Assembly (NCBI GenBank): GCA_001910725.1
Contig: MJGA01000017.1
Location: 248,001-312,000 of the forward strand
Length of the DNA: 64,000 nt
Source: Phanerodontia chrysosporium
Lineage: Eukaryota > Basidiomycota > Agaricomycetes > Polyporales > Phanerochaetaceae
Direction: 5' to 3'
Below the pieces are notes generated by a model. The model worked only from the letters and a program-made list of their open reading frames with translations. It was not told the origin of the DNA and ran no database searches. A program made the position numbers and the translations under genes. Positions within the stretch are counted from its first letter, which is position 1, and each line of letters opens with the position of its first letter. Shown piece after piece: positions 34,501 through 44,200 of this stretch.

Positions 34501-35241
34501 ATTGTTTACGGCTACACACCGGACTTCACGATCCCGGCCGGCAAACACACCAAGGTTCCCGCTCTCGATGAGCGCCTAGACCGCATGGCTCACGTTCGCA
34601 AAGAGGCCGAAGCTGCCCTGCGCCTAGCCAAAGCCCGCATGAAAGAAGAGTACGAGGCCGCGAAGAAACGCGCCCACTCCTTCAAGGTCGGCGATCAGGT
34701 TTGGCTCAGCACGAAGGACCTCAGCATCGATCAGCCCTCGCCCAAGCTCGGCCCCCGACAGCTGGGTCCGTTTAAGGTTCTGGAAAAGATCGGCGATCTG
34801 GACTATCGGCTCGAGCTCCCGAGCTGGCTGAAAATCCACCCGGTTTTCCATGTCAACCGCCTCAGCCCGTGGCACGATCAGGGCGTTGAGAAGCCCCTGC
34901 CACCCAAACCTGTCAAGGTTGCCGGCGAAGAAGAATACGTCGTCGAGAAAGTCCTCGACAGCCGCATATACCGCCGCCAACTGCAGTACAAAGTCCGCTG
35001 GAAAGGCTACGGCCAAGCCGGCGACACGTGGGAAAAGGCAGACAACCTCAAACACGCCAAGACCCTGGTCAACAAGTTCCATCGCGAAAACCCAGAAGCG
35101 CCCCGCAAGCTCGCTGCCACCGCCTTCGAAGCCCTCGCCGCCTCTTTTCGCCCGTTCGTCACTGACGTCGACGTCTCTCTCCTTTCTGCCTCTGATCGCG
35201 CTAAGGCCGATCTCGATTGGGAGGAGGGGCGCCACATCTGA
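31483..35241 (+). CDS. Inner element copy 1 Pol: PR-RT-RH-IN-chromodomain
   Basis: No ATG near the start of the frame; expression by -1 shift from gag is predicted. Counting from 31606: protease AMIDSGATSLF (about 26-36), RT with YLDD at 383-386, RNase H with ETDASGYATGG (about 528), integrase zinc finger (HPGKHTTLELVSRYYWWP, CDQCQ, about 759-790), DDE core (GVDLITQL, FSDRGPQF, GNGKVERKNQEVE, about 820-920), a GPF/Y-like LGPRQLGPFKVL, and chromodomain EEYVVEKVLDS...KVRWKGYGQAGDTWE (about 1108-1150). No stop from gag junction to TGA at 35241. This copy is potentially active. Confidence 0.95.
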   Translation, partial: CLRGRSDAASSVPVSSSPDSTPAPPLEPQDISDVIRSCTISVLDPFSNHYRVPVKLTGLNKTIRTPAMIDSGATSLFIHEDFCKQHKILTVPLKKEITLYNIDGTRNEAGSITHRARLQLTVGSYTFKEEFLVTNIGPENVILGLPWLKKWNPNIDWETGDVQFQLRGGAEDTPVFGIHQIDANRSERREWLRAGIVEDAKDEVWILAGYTYSQAIAVEANREKYAKTFEELVPKEYHRHKKVFSEEESHRLPKHQPWDHAIDLVPDAPASIKSKVYPMSPIENKELQRFIDDALAKGYIVPSKSPIASPVFFIKKKDGKLRFIQDYRKLNDITVKNRYPLPLASDIIGKLQGAKIFTKFDVRWGYNNVRIKEGDEWKAAFVTNRGLFEPRVMYFGLCNSPATFQALMNHIFADLIAESKVAVYLDDILIWSNDLASHRKIVHEVLARLAKYDLYLRPEKCEFERSEIEYLGLLISEGQVGMDPGKVKAVAEWPTPKNLKDVRGFVGFANFYRRFIKDFSKICRPLHDLTKKDTPLNWGPAQAEAFETLKRAFMTQPVLAMWSIDRPTRVETDASGYATGGVIAQRNPEDGLWHPIAYRSQTMSPAERNYEIWDREMLAIIEALKDWRQFLEGLPEPFEIWTDHQNLQYWKTAQNLTRRQARWASYLAEYDFRIIHRPGKTHLLADPLSRPSSLHVSDEEDNRSQIVLKPELFKIAATVAFANPSPLEKRIRDCSEKEKEVADALQTLRTRGPRKLRNGVLEWEKDNGLLYYHGKVYVPNNAALRNDVIKSCHDAPTAGHPGKHTTLELVSRYYWWPRISADVSRYVLGCDQCQRYKSAPHPKATLQPHDVPSGPWEHVGVDLITQLPRDAKTKKDSIAVYVDHYSDQCHLVPVDSTITAAGMGDIHYTDIFRLHGLPRKIFSDRGPQFAAQYMRALYKRLGIATGLTTAYHPEGNGKVERKNQEVEKFLRLFVSQRQDDWVDWLPMAEFTLNSHVSSATERTPFEIVYGYTPDFTIPAGKHTKVPALDERLDRMAHVRKEAEAALRLAKARMKEEYEAAKKRAHSFKVGDQVWLSTKDLSIDQPSPKLGPRQLGPFKVLEKIGDLDYRLELPSWLKIHPVFHVNRLSPWHDQGVEKPLPPKPVKVAGEEEYVVEKVLDSRIYRRQLQYKVRWKGYGQAGDTWEKADNLKHAKTLVNKFHRENPEAPRKLAATAFEALAASFRPFVTDVDVSLLSASDRAKADLDWEEGRHI

Positions 35242-35279
35242 CAGCCTCGCGAGGACGCTCGGTTTTAGGAGGGGGGTAA

Positions 35280-35973
35280 TGTCACGGATGTGACGGTGTC
35301 GCCCTATTTTTCGCCGATTTTTGGCCATTTTCCTCGATTAATCCAACGGGCGAGCAGCCCTCGCGCCGTCTGGAGTCCTAGCCGCCCACACTCAGCGCCT
35401 GGCCATTCAGCGCCAGCACCCTGATGGCGCATCACCCCCAGACGCCAGCGCATCCCGCTGCGCGCTCAGACACTGCCCGGATCACCGGTCTGCCCTGCAA
35501 CCGGTTCCCCGGATCGCCGAGGAGGCACTGTCATCCCTGATGACTCCCCTCGCCGAGACACGCCGAGCTGATCAGCCTGATGACACAGCCTCGGCCCGAC
35601 GCAGCCTCGAAACACTGCCAGCTGACACAGCCTCGTGACATAGCCCCCGCACAGCCTCGCCGCGCAGCCCGCGTCGCAGCCTCGCTGGCTATGCTAAGCA
35701 CTGCCCATCAGCTTAGGTAATCGTACAGCCTGCCCTGAACTCCTGTAGTATATATAGGTAGCACCTCTCGCTCCTGTCCGTCATCTCGACCTCTTGGTCA
35801 ATACGGACAGGTAAGCCCTCGCTTGTATAGTAGAATAGTCTGCTAATGTTAACTTGGTCAATACGGACAGCTGTATAAGTTGTGCGTCGCTGCGTGACTC
35901 GCTCCGCCGCGCCTCGTCGTCGACCTCCCCACTTGCCCTCCCTCGTGAAGCGTTGAGCCCTAGCTCCGCGACA
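35280..35973 (+). repeat. Inner element copy 1, 3' LTR (694 bp)
   Basis: Matches 28283-28976 except GTGTC here against GTGTT at 28300 as far as I can see. Confidence 0.94.
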
Positions 35974-37040
35974 ACTAGTGGAGGCAACGTTGGGTTGTCT
36001 CAGTCTTTGTTCCCTACCATGAAGGAGCCTGACACCTTTAATGGTGATAAAGCTAGCAAGCTGGATGACTGGCTCGAGTCGATGGCACTCTGGTTGCGCC
36101 ACCGTGGCGTAATGGACGACGAAAAGAAGATAGAGACGGCGATGACTTACCTGTGAGGTTCAGCAAAGAAGGTCATGCAAGAGTACTTCGACAAGGTGGC
36201 AGACTCAAAGCCCCTTGGTACTTGGACCAACTTTGTGAACGAACTCCAGAAAGGATTCCAACAGACCGACAAGAAGGACAGGGCAAGGGCAGAGTTTGAG
36301 CAGCTTGTTAGCAAGAAAGGGACGAACGAGAAGACTTTCAACGAGTTTGCTGCTCGTTTCCGTTCGCTGGCTCGCCAAACCGGCTTCTCCAACGAAGAAC
36401 TGTTGGTCAAAGCCTATGCCCATACCCCTCGTGCCGCCGCCGATGTACTGGCAGCCCGTGGTCGTGCTCAGTGGGCTACGACCTGGGATGGTTGGTTGAA
36501 GGATGTTCAGGAGATTCTGCAGGATCAACGTCTCTTGACGGGCACCGTACTCTCTGGACAGCCTCAGTCGTCGAAAGACCCTGACGCTATGGATGTCGAC
36601 GCCTTGAAGAAGGGCTCAGCCCAGGGCAAAGGCAAGACAGCCAAAGTTTAGAAGGTTGCCATGTCGTTCGAGGAGGCGAAGAAGAAAGGCTGCTGCGCTC
36701 AGTGTGGAGGCAAGGGCCACATCGCCAAGGAGTGTCCATTGAAGAAGAACAACTCAGGTTCTTCGACGTCGTCGAGTAAAACCACCAATGCACTGGTGGC
36801 CAGTTCGTCAAAGGCTTCGTCTTCAAAGGGAAAGGAGAAGGATAAGGGCTCTCGCCACACAAAGAACAGTGTGCGCGAGGTGTACGCCAGCAACTCGGAG
36901 AGATTCCAGGAGGTAGCCTCTGACGGGGAGTCGAGCTCGGATAGCTCAGAAGAAGAAGATACCCCCAAGACCAAGCAAAAGAAGAAGTCGTCTTCAAAGG
37001 AGAAGGCGCAGAAGATTAACCGCGTGGTGTTCTCAGATGA

Positions 37041-37087
37041 TGAGGATTTTCTGCAGGGACCGATGTAGAGTCTGCGACATCTGGTCC
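37041..37087 (+). promoter_or_regulatory. Predicted -1 frameshift signal, outer element gag/pol
   Basis: GGATTTT at 37044-37050 is phased as G-GAT-TTT in the gag frame. A 6 nt spacer leads to a stem: GGACC (37057-37061) with GGTCC (37083-37087), continued by GATGT (37062-37066) with ACATC (37077-37081) and one bulged T. The -1 frame has a TGA just before the heptamer and is then open into pol; the gag stop lies in the stem. Confidence 0.65.
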
Positions 37088-40000
37088 GTTTTTAGATTTC
37101 CTTTACCCTCCCGACTCAGTAGAATGTATTAGATCAGTTTTGGAATCGAGAAAAGTCTCTAGTTTACCCTCTAAATCGAGCTTTATCGTTCCAGTAACTT
37201 TGAGTCAGGGTAAGGAAATCAGAGTGCAGACTACCGCGCTGGTTGATTCGGGGGCCTATGCTGTGTTTATTAGCCATCGCTTCGTCAAGAAGCATAAGCT
37301 GAAGACGAACCAGCTGGCCAGGGAGATACGCGTTTACAACGCAGATGGCTCCAGGAACAAGTGTGGCAGTATTGAGGAGTATGCTTGGCTCGACGTAGCC
37401 GTAGGGGACCATGTCTCCAGACAAGCATGCCTCATTACAGATCTGGGTGGAAAGGACATGTTCCTTGGCTTTAGCTACTTGAAGAAGCATAATCCCGAGA
37501 TAGATTGGGATAAGGGCGAGTGGAAGTACTCCAGATGCCCAGATTCTTGTCGCTTTACCAGCCACAAGGCTCAAGTAGCGCAAGCAGAGCTCGAAGAACC
37601 TATGGATGAGGACTTCGAGGAGGAAGAAGAGGAGCCTTGGCTCCAGTGGGTCGACCCTTCCACCCCAGATGGCCGCGTTTTGGCATTAACTTGCCGGAAG
37701 ATCGCAGCGATGTGCAGTATTCGTTCGCTGGAGGGAATCGAGGGCTGGGAGCAGCTTGTCCCTGCACAGTATCAAGACTATGGGGACGTGTTTTCGAAGC
37801 GTGCAAGCGAACGGTTACCCGTACGAAAGCCTTACGACCACGCTGTCGAGTTTATCGACGGAGCTACCCTACCTCGACCAGCTCGTAATTACTCGCTGTC
37901 GCCAGAAGAGAGGAATTCTCTGGACGAGTGGATTCAGGAGAATCTCGCCAAGGGATACATCAGACCGAGTAAATCCCCGCTGGCAGCACCAGTCTTTTTC
38001 GTGAAGAAGAAGGACGGTTCATTGCGCTTGGTGCAAGACTACAGGAAGCTGAACGAAGTCGTCAAGAAAGACCGCTTCCCTATACCCAAGATCTCAGACC
38101 TTATAGATCGACTATCTAAGGCCAGTATATACACCAAGATTGACCTTAGATGGGGGTATAACAACGTCAGAATCAAGGAAGGAGACGAATGGAAGCTGGC
38201 CTTCATCACACCCTTCGGTTTATACGAACCTACAGTGATGTTCTTCGGCCTCAGCAATGCACCAGCAACCTTTCAGCGCATGATGAACCATATTCTCGAC
38301 GATCTGATTCGAGAAGGGCATGTCATGGTCTACCTAGACGACATTCTCATCTTCACGAATGACTTGGACCACCATCGGCGATTAGTTCGCGAGGTATTGC
38401 AGCGGCTACGCGACAATGACCTGTTCGCTAAGCCAGAAAAATGCTTCTTCGAGACGGATAGCATTGAATACCTCGGAATGATCATCAGCAAGGGGTCGGT
38501 TCAGATGGATCCATCGAAGGTAGATGGCGTTTTATCTTGGCCCATACCCAAAAGGGTCAAAGATGTCCAGGCTTTCCTGGGTTTTGCTAACTTCTACCGA
38601 CGGTTTATTCGAGACTTTGGCAAGATTGTTCGCCCATTGTCAGAGCTTACCCGCAAAGGCAAAGAGTGGGAATGGGGGCCGGAGCAGCAGGATGCTTTCG
38701 ATACACTCAAAAGAGCGTTCACTACTGCGCCTATTCTCAAGATTCCAGACGACGAGCACTCTTTCAGGCTCGAATGCGATTCGTCAGACTTTGCTACAGG
38801 GCTGTACTTGAGCAACTGGGCGAGGATGGCCTTTGGCACCCTGTCGCGTTTTACTCCAAGGCGCTAGGCGTACACGAGCGCAACTACGAGATATACGACA
38901 AGGAGATGCTAGCCATCATCCGCGCGCTGAAGGAATGGCGCCACCACTTGGAGGGACACCCTCTACCGTTCGAAATATGGTCAGATCACCAGAATTTGAC
39001 CTATTTCCGCAAGGCACAAGACTTGACGCGACGTCAAGCACGTTGGAGTCTTTTCCTCACACGTTTCCACTTCAAGTTGGAGCACAAGCCTGGAAAGACG
39101 ATGAAGCGGGCTGATCCAATGTCCAGGAGGCCAGATCATGAATTGGGGGTGGATTGCGACAATCGTGGAAAAAGTCCTTTTGAAGCCAGAATATTTCGCA
39201 ATTCGAGCCATGCAACCAACCCATTCATCGATAGTGGACGATAGCAAACTGCTAGAAAGGATCAGAAAAGCCCTGCTGGACGACGAAGTCACCAAGTCGT
39301 ACAAAGACCTGATGTTGAAAGGACCAAGAGAGTTCGGGAAGGACTTAGCGGAATGGCACCTCGAGGATGAGCTACTACTGCACCGAGGCAAGGTGTATGT
39401 ACCCAAGGACGACAAGATTAGGGCGGATCTACTCAAGTTACACCACGACTTCCCTGGGGCTGGACACCCTGGACGATGGAAGACGTTGGAGTTGCTGTCG
39501 CGCAACTACTGGTGGCCAGGAATGTCAGTTTACGTCAAGAAGTATGTCGCAGGTTGCGAAGTCTGCCAGTCGCATAAAAACGTCAACCAGAAGCCTGCTG
39601 GCCTGCTACAGCCGAACGAGGTTCCGTCGGAACCCTGGGAGATAATCTCATGCGATATGATCACAGACTTGCCTGAGTCGGACGGTTACAATGCTATCTT
39701 CGTAGTCGTTTGCCGCTTAACCAAGCGAGCACATTTCCTCCCCATCACCAAGGAGTTTTCAGCCAAGGATCTGGGAAATTTGCTCTATGAGCATGTTTGG
39801 CCTTTGCACGGCCTACCCAGACAGATCATCTCGGATAGAGGAACGCAGTTCGCCGCGAAACTCTTTCAGGAATGGTGCAGACTCCTGGGGATCAAGTCAG
39901 CAATGACTACAGCGTTTCACCCTCAGGCAGACGGTCAGACTGAGCGAGTTAATCAGTCATTGGAGCAGTATCTGCGCTGCTACACAAGCTTCAGGCAGGA

Positions 40001-41201
40001 CGACTGGGCGTACCTTTTGCCCTCTGCCGAGTTTGCGTACAACAACCAGGCGCATGAAAGCACCAAGAACTCGCCATTCTTCGTCGAATATGGCCGTCAT
40101 CCACACATGTTTCCAGAGCAGGACCGTGTTACAAGGTTGTCAGAACTGGACGACTGGACGAAGCTTAGACAGGAGGCCCAAGATCAGGCGAAAGCCGCGC
40201 TCGTGCTGGCTGCAGAGCGAATGAAGTGGTACTACGACCAGGGTAAATCAGAACCCTTGTTCAAGGTCGGAGACCGTGTTTGGCTTGACACAAAGGATCT
40301 GAACCTTCGGGTTCCCTCCAAGAAACTGGCACCAAAGCGAGTAGGCCCCTACGAGATTGTAGAGCAGCTGGGACCGGTTACCTTCAAGCTGAAGTTACCA
40401 GCCCACGTGAAGATTCACCCGGTCTTCCATGCAAGCAAGCTCACGAAGCACGTCGAGGATGAGGTTGCCAATCGCACGCGCAAACCCCTACCACCCATTC
40501 GTGTGGGTGATGACGAGGAGTACGAGGTCGAGCAGATCGTAGATGCACAGCCAGACTCTAAAGGCCGTGTTATGTACCGAGTATGGTGGAGAGGCTACGA
40601 CGAGCATAGCGACACATGGGAATACTTGCCCAATCTCAAGCACGCTATGGCGAAGGTCAAACAATTCCACAAGAAATACCCAGATGCGCCGAAGGCAATT
40701 TCCCTTCTGCAACGCCACCACGACAAGGAGGATGAGTTTTTCGTGCGCGAACTCGCGCTACTCCAATCTTGGGGAGCAGACGACCAGTTCGAGGTCGAGC
40801 TCATGAACAAGGACGCAAAACTTCCCTCACGTGGCTCGCCAGAAAGCGCAGGGTTGGATCTTTTCATCACGGAAGACCTTACGCTCAAGCCCCATGATCG
40901 CAAGCTAGCGTCAACTGGCCTTCGAATGTGTACTCCACCAGGTACCTATGCTCGAGTCGCACCACGGAGTGGCCTTAGCCTCAGAGGCATCGACATAGGA
41001 GCAGGCGTTATTGACCGAGATTATCGAGGAGAGCTCAAAATTCTACTCATCAACAACTCGCCCGACACCTTTACATTCCACAAGGGTGATCGTGTCGCTC
41101 AACTCGTGCTCGAAAGAATCTCCTACGCCGAACCAACTCCGGTTTCTCGCCTCGACTCAACCATTCGCAGCAGCGATGGTTTTGGCTCCACTGGTATTTA
41201 G
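37050..41201 (+). pseudogene. Outer element pol: PR-RT-RH-IN-chromodomain-dUTPase, two frame changes
   Basis: Open in the -1 frame from 37044. Protease active site LVDSGAYAVF near 37242; RT with YLDDILIF near 38332; RNase H; integrase zinc finger (HPGRWKTLELLSRNYWWPG, then CEVCQ) and the DDE core from about 39650; chromodomain EYEVEQIVDA...VWWRGYDEHSDTWE near 40520-40620. After that comes a full dUTPase with its five motifs: AGLDLF, APRSGLS, GVIDRDYRGEL, KGDRVAQLVL and DGFGSTG (about 40790-41201). Frame is lost near 38800 (a G missing from a G run after GCTACA) and regained near 39166 (one extra G), so RNase H lies in another frame. Confidence 0.9.
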
Positions 41202-41236
41202 GCTTCACCAGGAGGTTCAGCTAGAATTGGGGGTAA

Positions 41237-41836
41237 TGTCACAGTTTTTCGTCTTAACCCTTAGGGTTAGGGGCAGCAGGTGACAGAAGCGATTACTCCG
41301 AACTGTGACATGCAGAAGCGCTGGAGTGACAGCCCTAGGCTCGGGGCTGGTCACGTGATACGGCGGTCACGTGATGCGCACACGTGCGGTATCCCAGGGT
41401 CACATGGTCGAAGGTCTAGAAGCAGGCAAGGGTCTGGAAGCGCCGAGACACTCCGAAATGGACTAGAAAGTCCTGGAGGTCTCTGGACAGGTCCGGACAG
41501 TGCTGGAACGTTCTGGAGGTTTCTGGGACATCGTAGGAACATTTAGGAACGTGTAGGAGAATGTAGGAATGCCTGTAGGGCACTAGCCAATAGCGTAGTA
41601 GGTATTAGATAGCTAGGACCCTGAACACCGGTCCCTGGGGACCTGGTACACATGTATATAAACCCTGAGGGCTGGGGGTGCCTCCCCAGCTTCAATCTCA
41701 TCGCATCTCACCTCTCTAGTCTCTATACCTCGTCTTCAAGCTTGGCTACACCCCTTGTAGTCCAAGTAAACCTTTGCCAGTGAGTATTGCTGGTTGGTTT
41801 GGTGTATAGGCGCTAGGGCAGCACATTTTTGTGATA
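41237..41836 (+). repeat. Outer element, 3' LTR (600 bp)
   Basis: Matches 26039-26638; visible differences are GAAGC against GAAGT and CAGCAC against CAGCGC. Preceded by AATTGGGGGTAA, the presumed plus-strand primer tract. Confidence 0.92.
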
Positions 41837-41841
41837 AAGGG
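41837..41841. repeat. Target-site duplication, right (AAGGG)
   Basis: Second copy of the duplication at 26034-26038, lying in the coding sequence of the split F-box gene. Confidence 0.9.
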
Positions 41842-43545
41842 GTGGCGCAGACGTGGACTCGAACGTGTCGCCGCCAGGACACACTATCTTGCAGCCAAGA
41901 GGGAGGATGAGACCGCTAAGCAGCGTGAGCGATACTACATCATTGCAAGTAAGGTAAATCTCGAGGTGGCGTAGCCTGCGAAGTGAGACGGGTTCACATT
42001 CTGCAACTCCAAGTTGGCTCTCCTCCAGCTCGTCCCCGTCGGACCCAGCAACCAGGAGGTGCTCGAGCGCTGGAAAATTACGAAGGAAGGACAGGATCGC
42101 GGACAGACTCGGGAGGGTCTCGAGGAGATCGCCAAGTTGGAGTTTACGGAGCGAGTGTAGCTGAGGAAGCGAGGGAAGTGCCCATGTCTCGATGCCACGA
42201 ATGGTGTTGAGGCAGAGGTCCTTCAGGTTCCTCGCCGTGAAGATGATAAAGAGCCATACAGAGTCCGCAGAGAGTTCGCCGTTGAGGACAAGCACCTCCA
42301 ACGCCGACGCGGCGCCGATCTCCTCTCTGGATTCCCAGAGGCGTCTGTCCACGTCCTCCTGTACGCACTCATCCACAGACAATGTGCGAATACGGTCCGC
42401 GCATGTTTGAAGCACATCTAGGAGCCGCTTCCCTACGATGGCCGCCTTCTCCTCGTCCACATCGCCAGTGCCAAAATGATACTGGAAGGTCTCCTCAGAT
42501 GTGAGCACTTGTGCGTTAACGTCGATCTTTGCCTGTCAAGAGTTCCGCAGGGCTAATGAGATGTGCTCCGATTGTCCAACGGCCAGAGTGATGTTTGTCC
42601 AGAGCAGAGCAGAGCTCTGGACGATGTGGCGCCAGCGCAAGCACACATGTTGTAGGCACAGGACAGCTAGACGATTGTCGTCGTCTCGGCACTGAGAGTA
42701 GAATGACGAGGGGATTGCCGAATGAGCGTAGTGTAGGAATATTTCCTCGAGCAGTTCGTTTGGAAGTGACTGAATGGTTGTAGAATGCTGGCCGGCAGCA
42801 TGAGGCGTCATAGCGTGTCTCGCGGAGAAGAGTGAGAAGCCTGTCAAGGAATGATATAGGGCCGTAGTGTGAGCCAACACGCATCTTAAATAGGGAGGTG
42901 TAGCAGAGCGTCACTACTCGAGCTCAGGCCCTACGCCTCAATTTCTGGCCAACATGTTTCCCAGAGTCGGTGGCAACAAAGTGGTATTGTCTTTTGGATC
43001 CCGGAGCTACTTTCAATTGTGACACGTCCTATATCCCATTGTTAGTGTAGACGAGGACAGTATCCACGATGCACCCTTCGGCCATTCATGCGCACGCTGG
43101 AGTAGTGGACGGGCGTATCTAGGCAGGGTGGCACGGCATGATCGCACATGCATCCCGTGGATGTAGTACAGATACCTCTACGAGTTACACACACGCTGGG
43201 ACCGCTCACCGAGAAGAACAAAAGCTGGACGTTCGGCCGGACGCTAGTACGCTCGTTGACTACGGTTAACTTGAACAGAGGTTGCTCTACTTACTCGCAG
43301 ACGCTGACATGAAGACAACCGAAAGTCCGCAGCGTCCAGACCCTAGAAACGTCGGTATGAAGCGCATATACTCAACCTGCGTCCAGTATCTGACTCACCT
43401 CAGTCTGCTTGTCAACAAACGGCTCGCCTAGTCCTCAAAGATGGTGAAGAAAGCTGCGTACAGGCCATTGAGCTGCATCCGCTGCGCGCGGCACGAGCGA
43501 GGCACTCACCGAGGAGCATGCTGCTCGTGGAGTTGACGACGACGC

Positions 43546-43632
43546 GCGACAGACCCCTGACACCGCAGACCCGGTGGACTTTGCGCCGTGAGCGCAAGTC
43601 GCCCCGCACCCCCTGCTCGCTCACCTCGCGGG
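43546..43632 (-). repeat. Relic matching 54127-54215 in inverse orientation
   Basis: On the minus strand the frame EQGVRGDLRSRRKVHRVCG can be read; at 54127 on the plus strand EQEVRGDSRARRRALRVRG. Both share GTGCGGGGCGACT and GTGTCAGGGGTCTG. The source gene is not recognised. Confidence 0.5.
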
Positions 43633-43670
43633 ATTGTGCACGACGTCTGGGGTCTAATTCCTCATGTGAC

Positions 43671-43765
43671 TGGATAACGGGTTCACACGCATAGCTTCAA
43701 CTTCCAGAGAGGGTCCACAGGCTGCAAATGGAGATGCACGACGGGATCTTGCTCGCGAGTGAGTT
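43671..43765 (+). repeat. Relic matching 19150-19265
   Basis: Shared CTTCCAGAGAGGGTCCACAG and ACGACGGGATCTTGCTC, same orientation; non-coding in appearance. Confidence 0.5.
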
Positions 43766-44195
43766 TGGCTGCAGCGAGCGTGACAGATCACGCATGACTG
43801 TGACCCAGTTCCGGGCTTCGGCAATATCGCGCTACCCGCACCCCCGGGGCGGTCTCTCTGCAAAAGTTGGATATGGACGTTCACCACTTCGATGTCGCGA
43901 AGAATGTGGTCAGGCATCACATAAAGCCGGAATGCTGTGTAGCACAAGCGTTCTTGGTATACTCGTGAGTTTACTGTGCAGTCTCATGACTTTACAGCAT
44001 TCGCTGACTTGATTATGCATATCAGCGCGGGCCCTCGCTTGTGCTCCAGTCTAGGTGCACATTGGCAGCTTGAATGATGATATGCGAGAGGCCCAATACG
44101 ATATGGATTATGAATGCTAAGCCTTATAGTTTTGCACGGCCCCATTCCATCAGCTGCTGGCCGCATCGTACCGGAGACATGGAGAGGCTGATGCA

Positions 44196-44200
44196 AGGTC
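44196..44200. repeat. Target-site duplication, left (AGGTC)
   Basis: AGGTC before the left LTR of copy 2; repeated at 51939-51943. Confidence 0.88.

Larger units (their letters stand above)
28283..35973 (+). mobile_element. Inner Ty3/gypsy chromodomain element, copy 1
   Basis: LTRs of 694 bp (28283-28976, 35280-35973) start TGTCACGG and end CGCGACA, with ACTAG duplications. Order: primer site, ORF0, gag, pol, purine tract GGAGGGGGGTAA. The two LTRs differ at one site that I can see, so insertion is recent. It sits inside the coiled-coil end of the outer element's gag. Pol and gag are open from end to end; only ORF0 is frame-broken. A second copy lies inverted at 44201-51938. Confidence 0.95.
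27792..37068 (+). pseudogene. Outer element gag, split by inner element, two in-frame stops
   Basis: ATG at 27792. The first part to 28282 codes a low-complexity start and a coiled coil (about residues 85-160, QEQIDILEQTRQHLSVQIAE). The second part resumes at 35974 in the matching frame with the capsid-like region (PDTFNGDKASKLDDWLESMA) and a zinc knuckle CAQCGGKGHIAKEC (CX2CX4HX4C) near 36697, then a Lys/Ser/Glu-rich tail to TAG at 37066-37068. Removing the inner element plus one ACTAG restores continuity of frame (7696 bp removed, frames agree). Stops inside are TGA at 36154-36156 and TAG at 36649-36651. The capsid region would package element RNA. Confidence 0.8.
26039..41836 (+). mobile_element. 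Outer Ty3/gypsy chromodomain element with dUTPase
   Basis: 600 bp LTRs at 26039-26638 and 41237-41836 begin TGTCACAG and end TGTGATA, flanked by AAGGG duplications. The order inside is primer site, ORF0, gag, pol (protease, reverse transcriptase, RNase H, integrase, chromodomain, dUTPase), then a purine tract GGGGGTAA before the right LTR. The RT-RNase H-integrase order is that of Ty3/gypsy (Metaviridae). Its gag is split by the inner element at 28283-35973, so the outer element is the older insertion. The LTRs differ at only two sites that I can see, yet gag has two in-frame stops and pol two frame changes. Confidence 0.93.
25332..42811 (-). pseudogene. F-box protein gene split by a 15.8 kb retroelement
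   Basis: The 5' part is 42811-41837 and the 3' part 26033-25332, both on the minus strand. The F-box is seen as IQSLPNELLEEIFLHY and LQHVCLRWRHIVQSSALLW; the remainder is leucine-rich. Taking out the element 26039-41836 and one copy of the 5 bp duplication gives 1677 bp (559 codons) that keep frame through the junction, so the reading frame before insertion was continuous. A second lesion is an in-frame TGA at 42536-42538 between RNS and QAKID. The other F-box gene at 10165 is a paralogue of similar length. Either the stop is a recent mutation (CGA to TGA is a simple transition) or a read error; the insertion alone abolishes the gene. Confidence 0.85.
42812..44195. other. Intergenic with small relics
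   Basis: No gene supported. A TATTTAA box on the minus strand near 42888 may belong to the F-box gene. Relics at 43546-43632 and 43671-43765 match other parts of the window. Confidence 0.5.

Noticed and set aside
28283..35973. Inner element as part of the outer element
   Set aside because: It has its own LTRs, its own target duplication and a complete gag-pol; it is a separate nested insertion.
41850..41875. GACTCGAAC resembling a tRNA B box
   Set aside because: Falls in F-box coding sequence and has no matching acceptor stem or A box.
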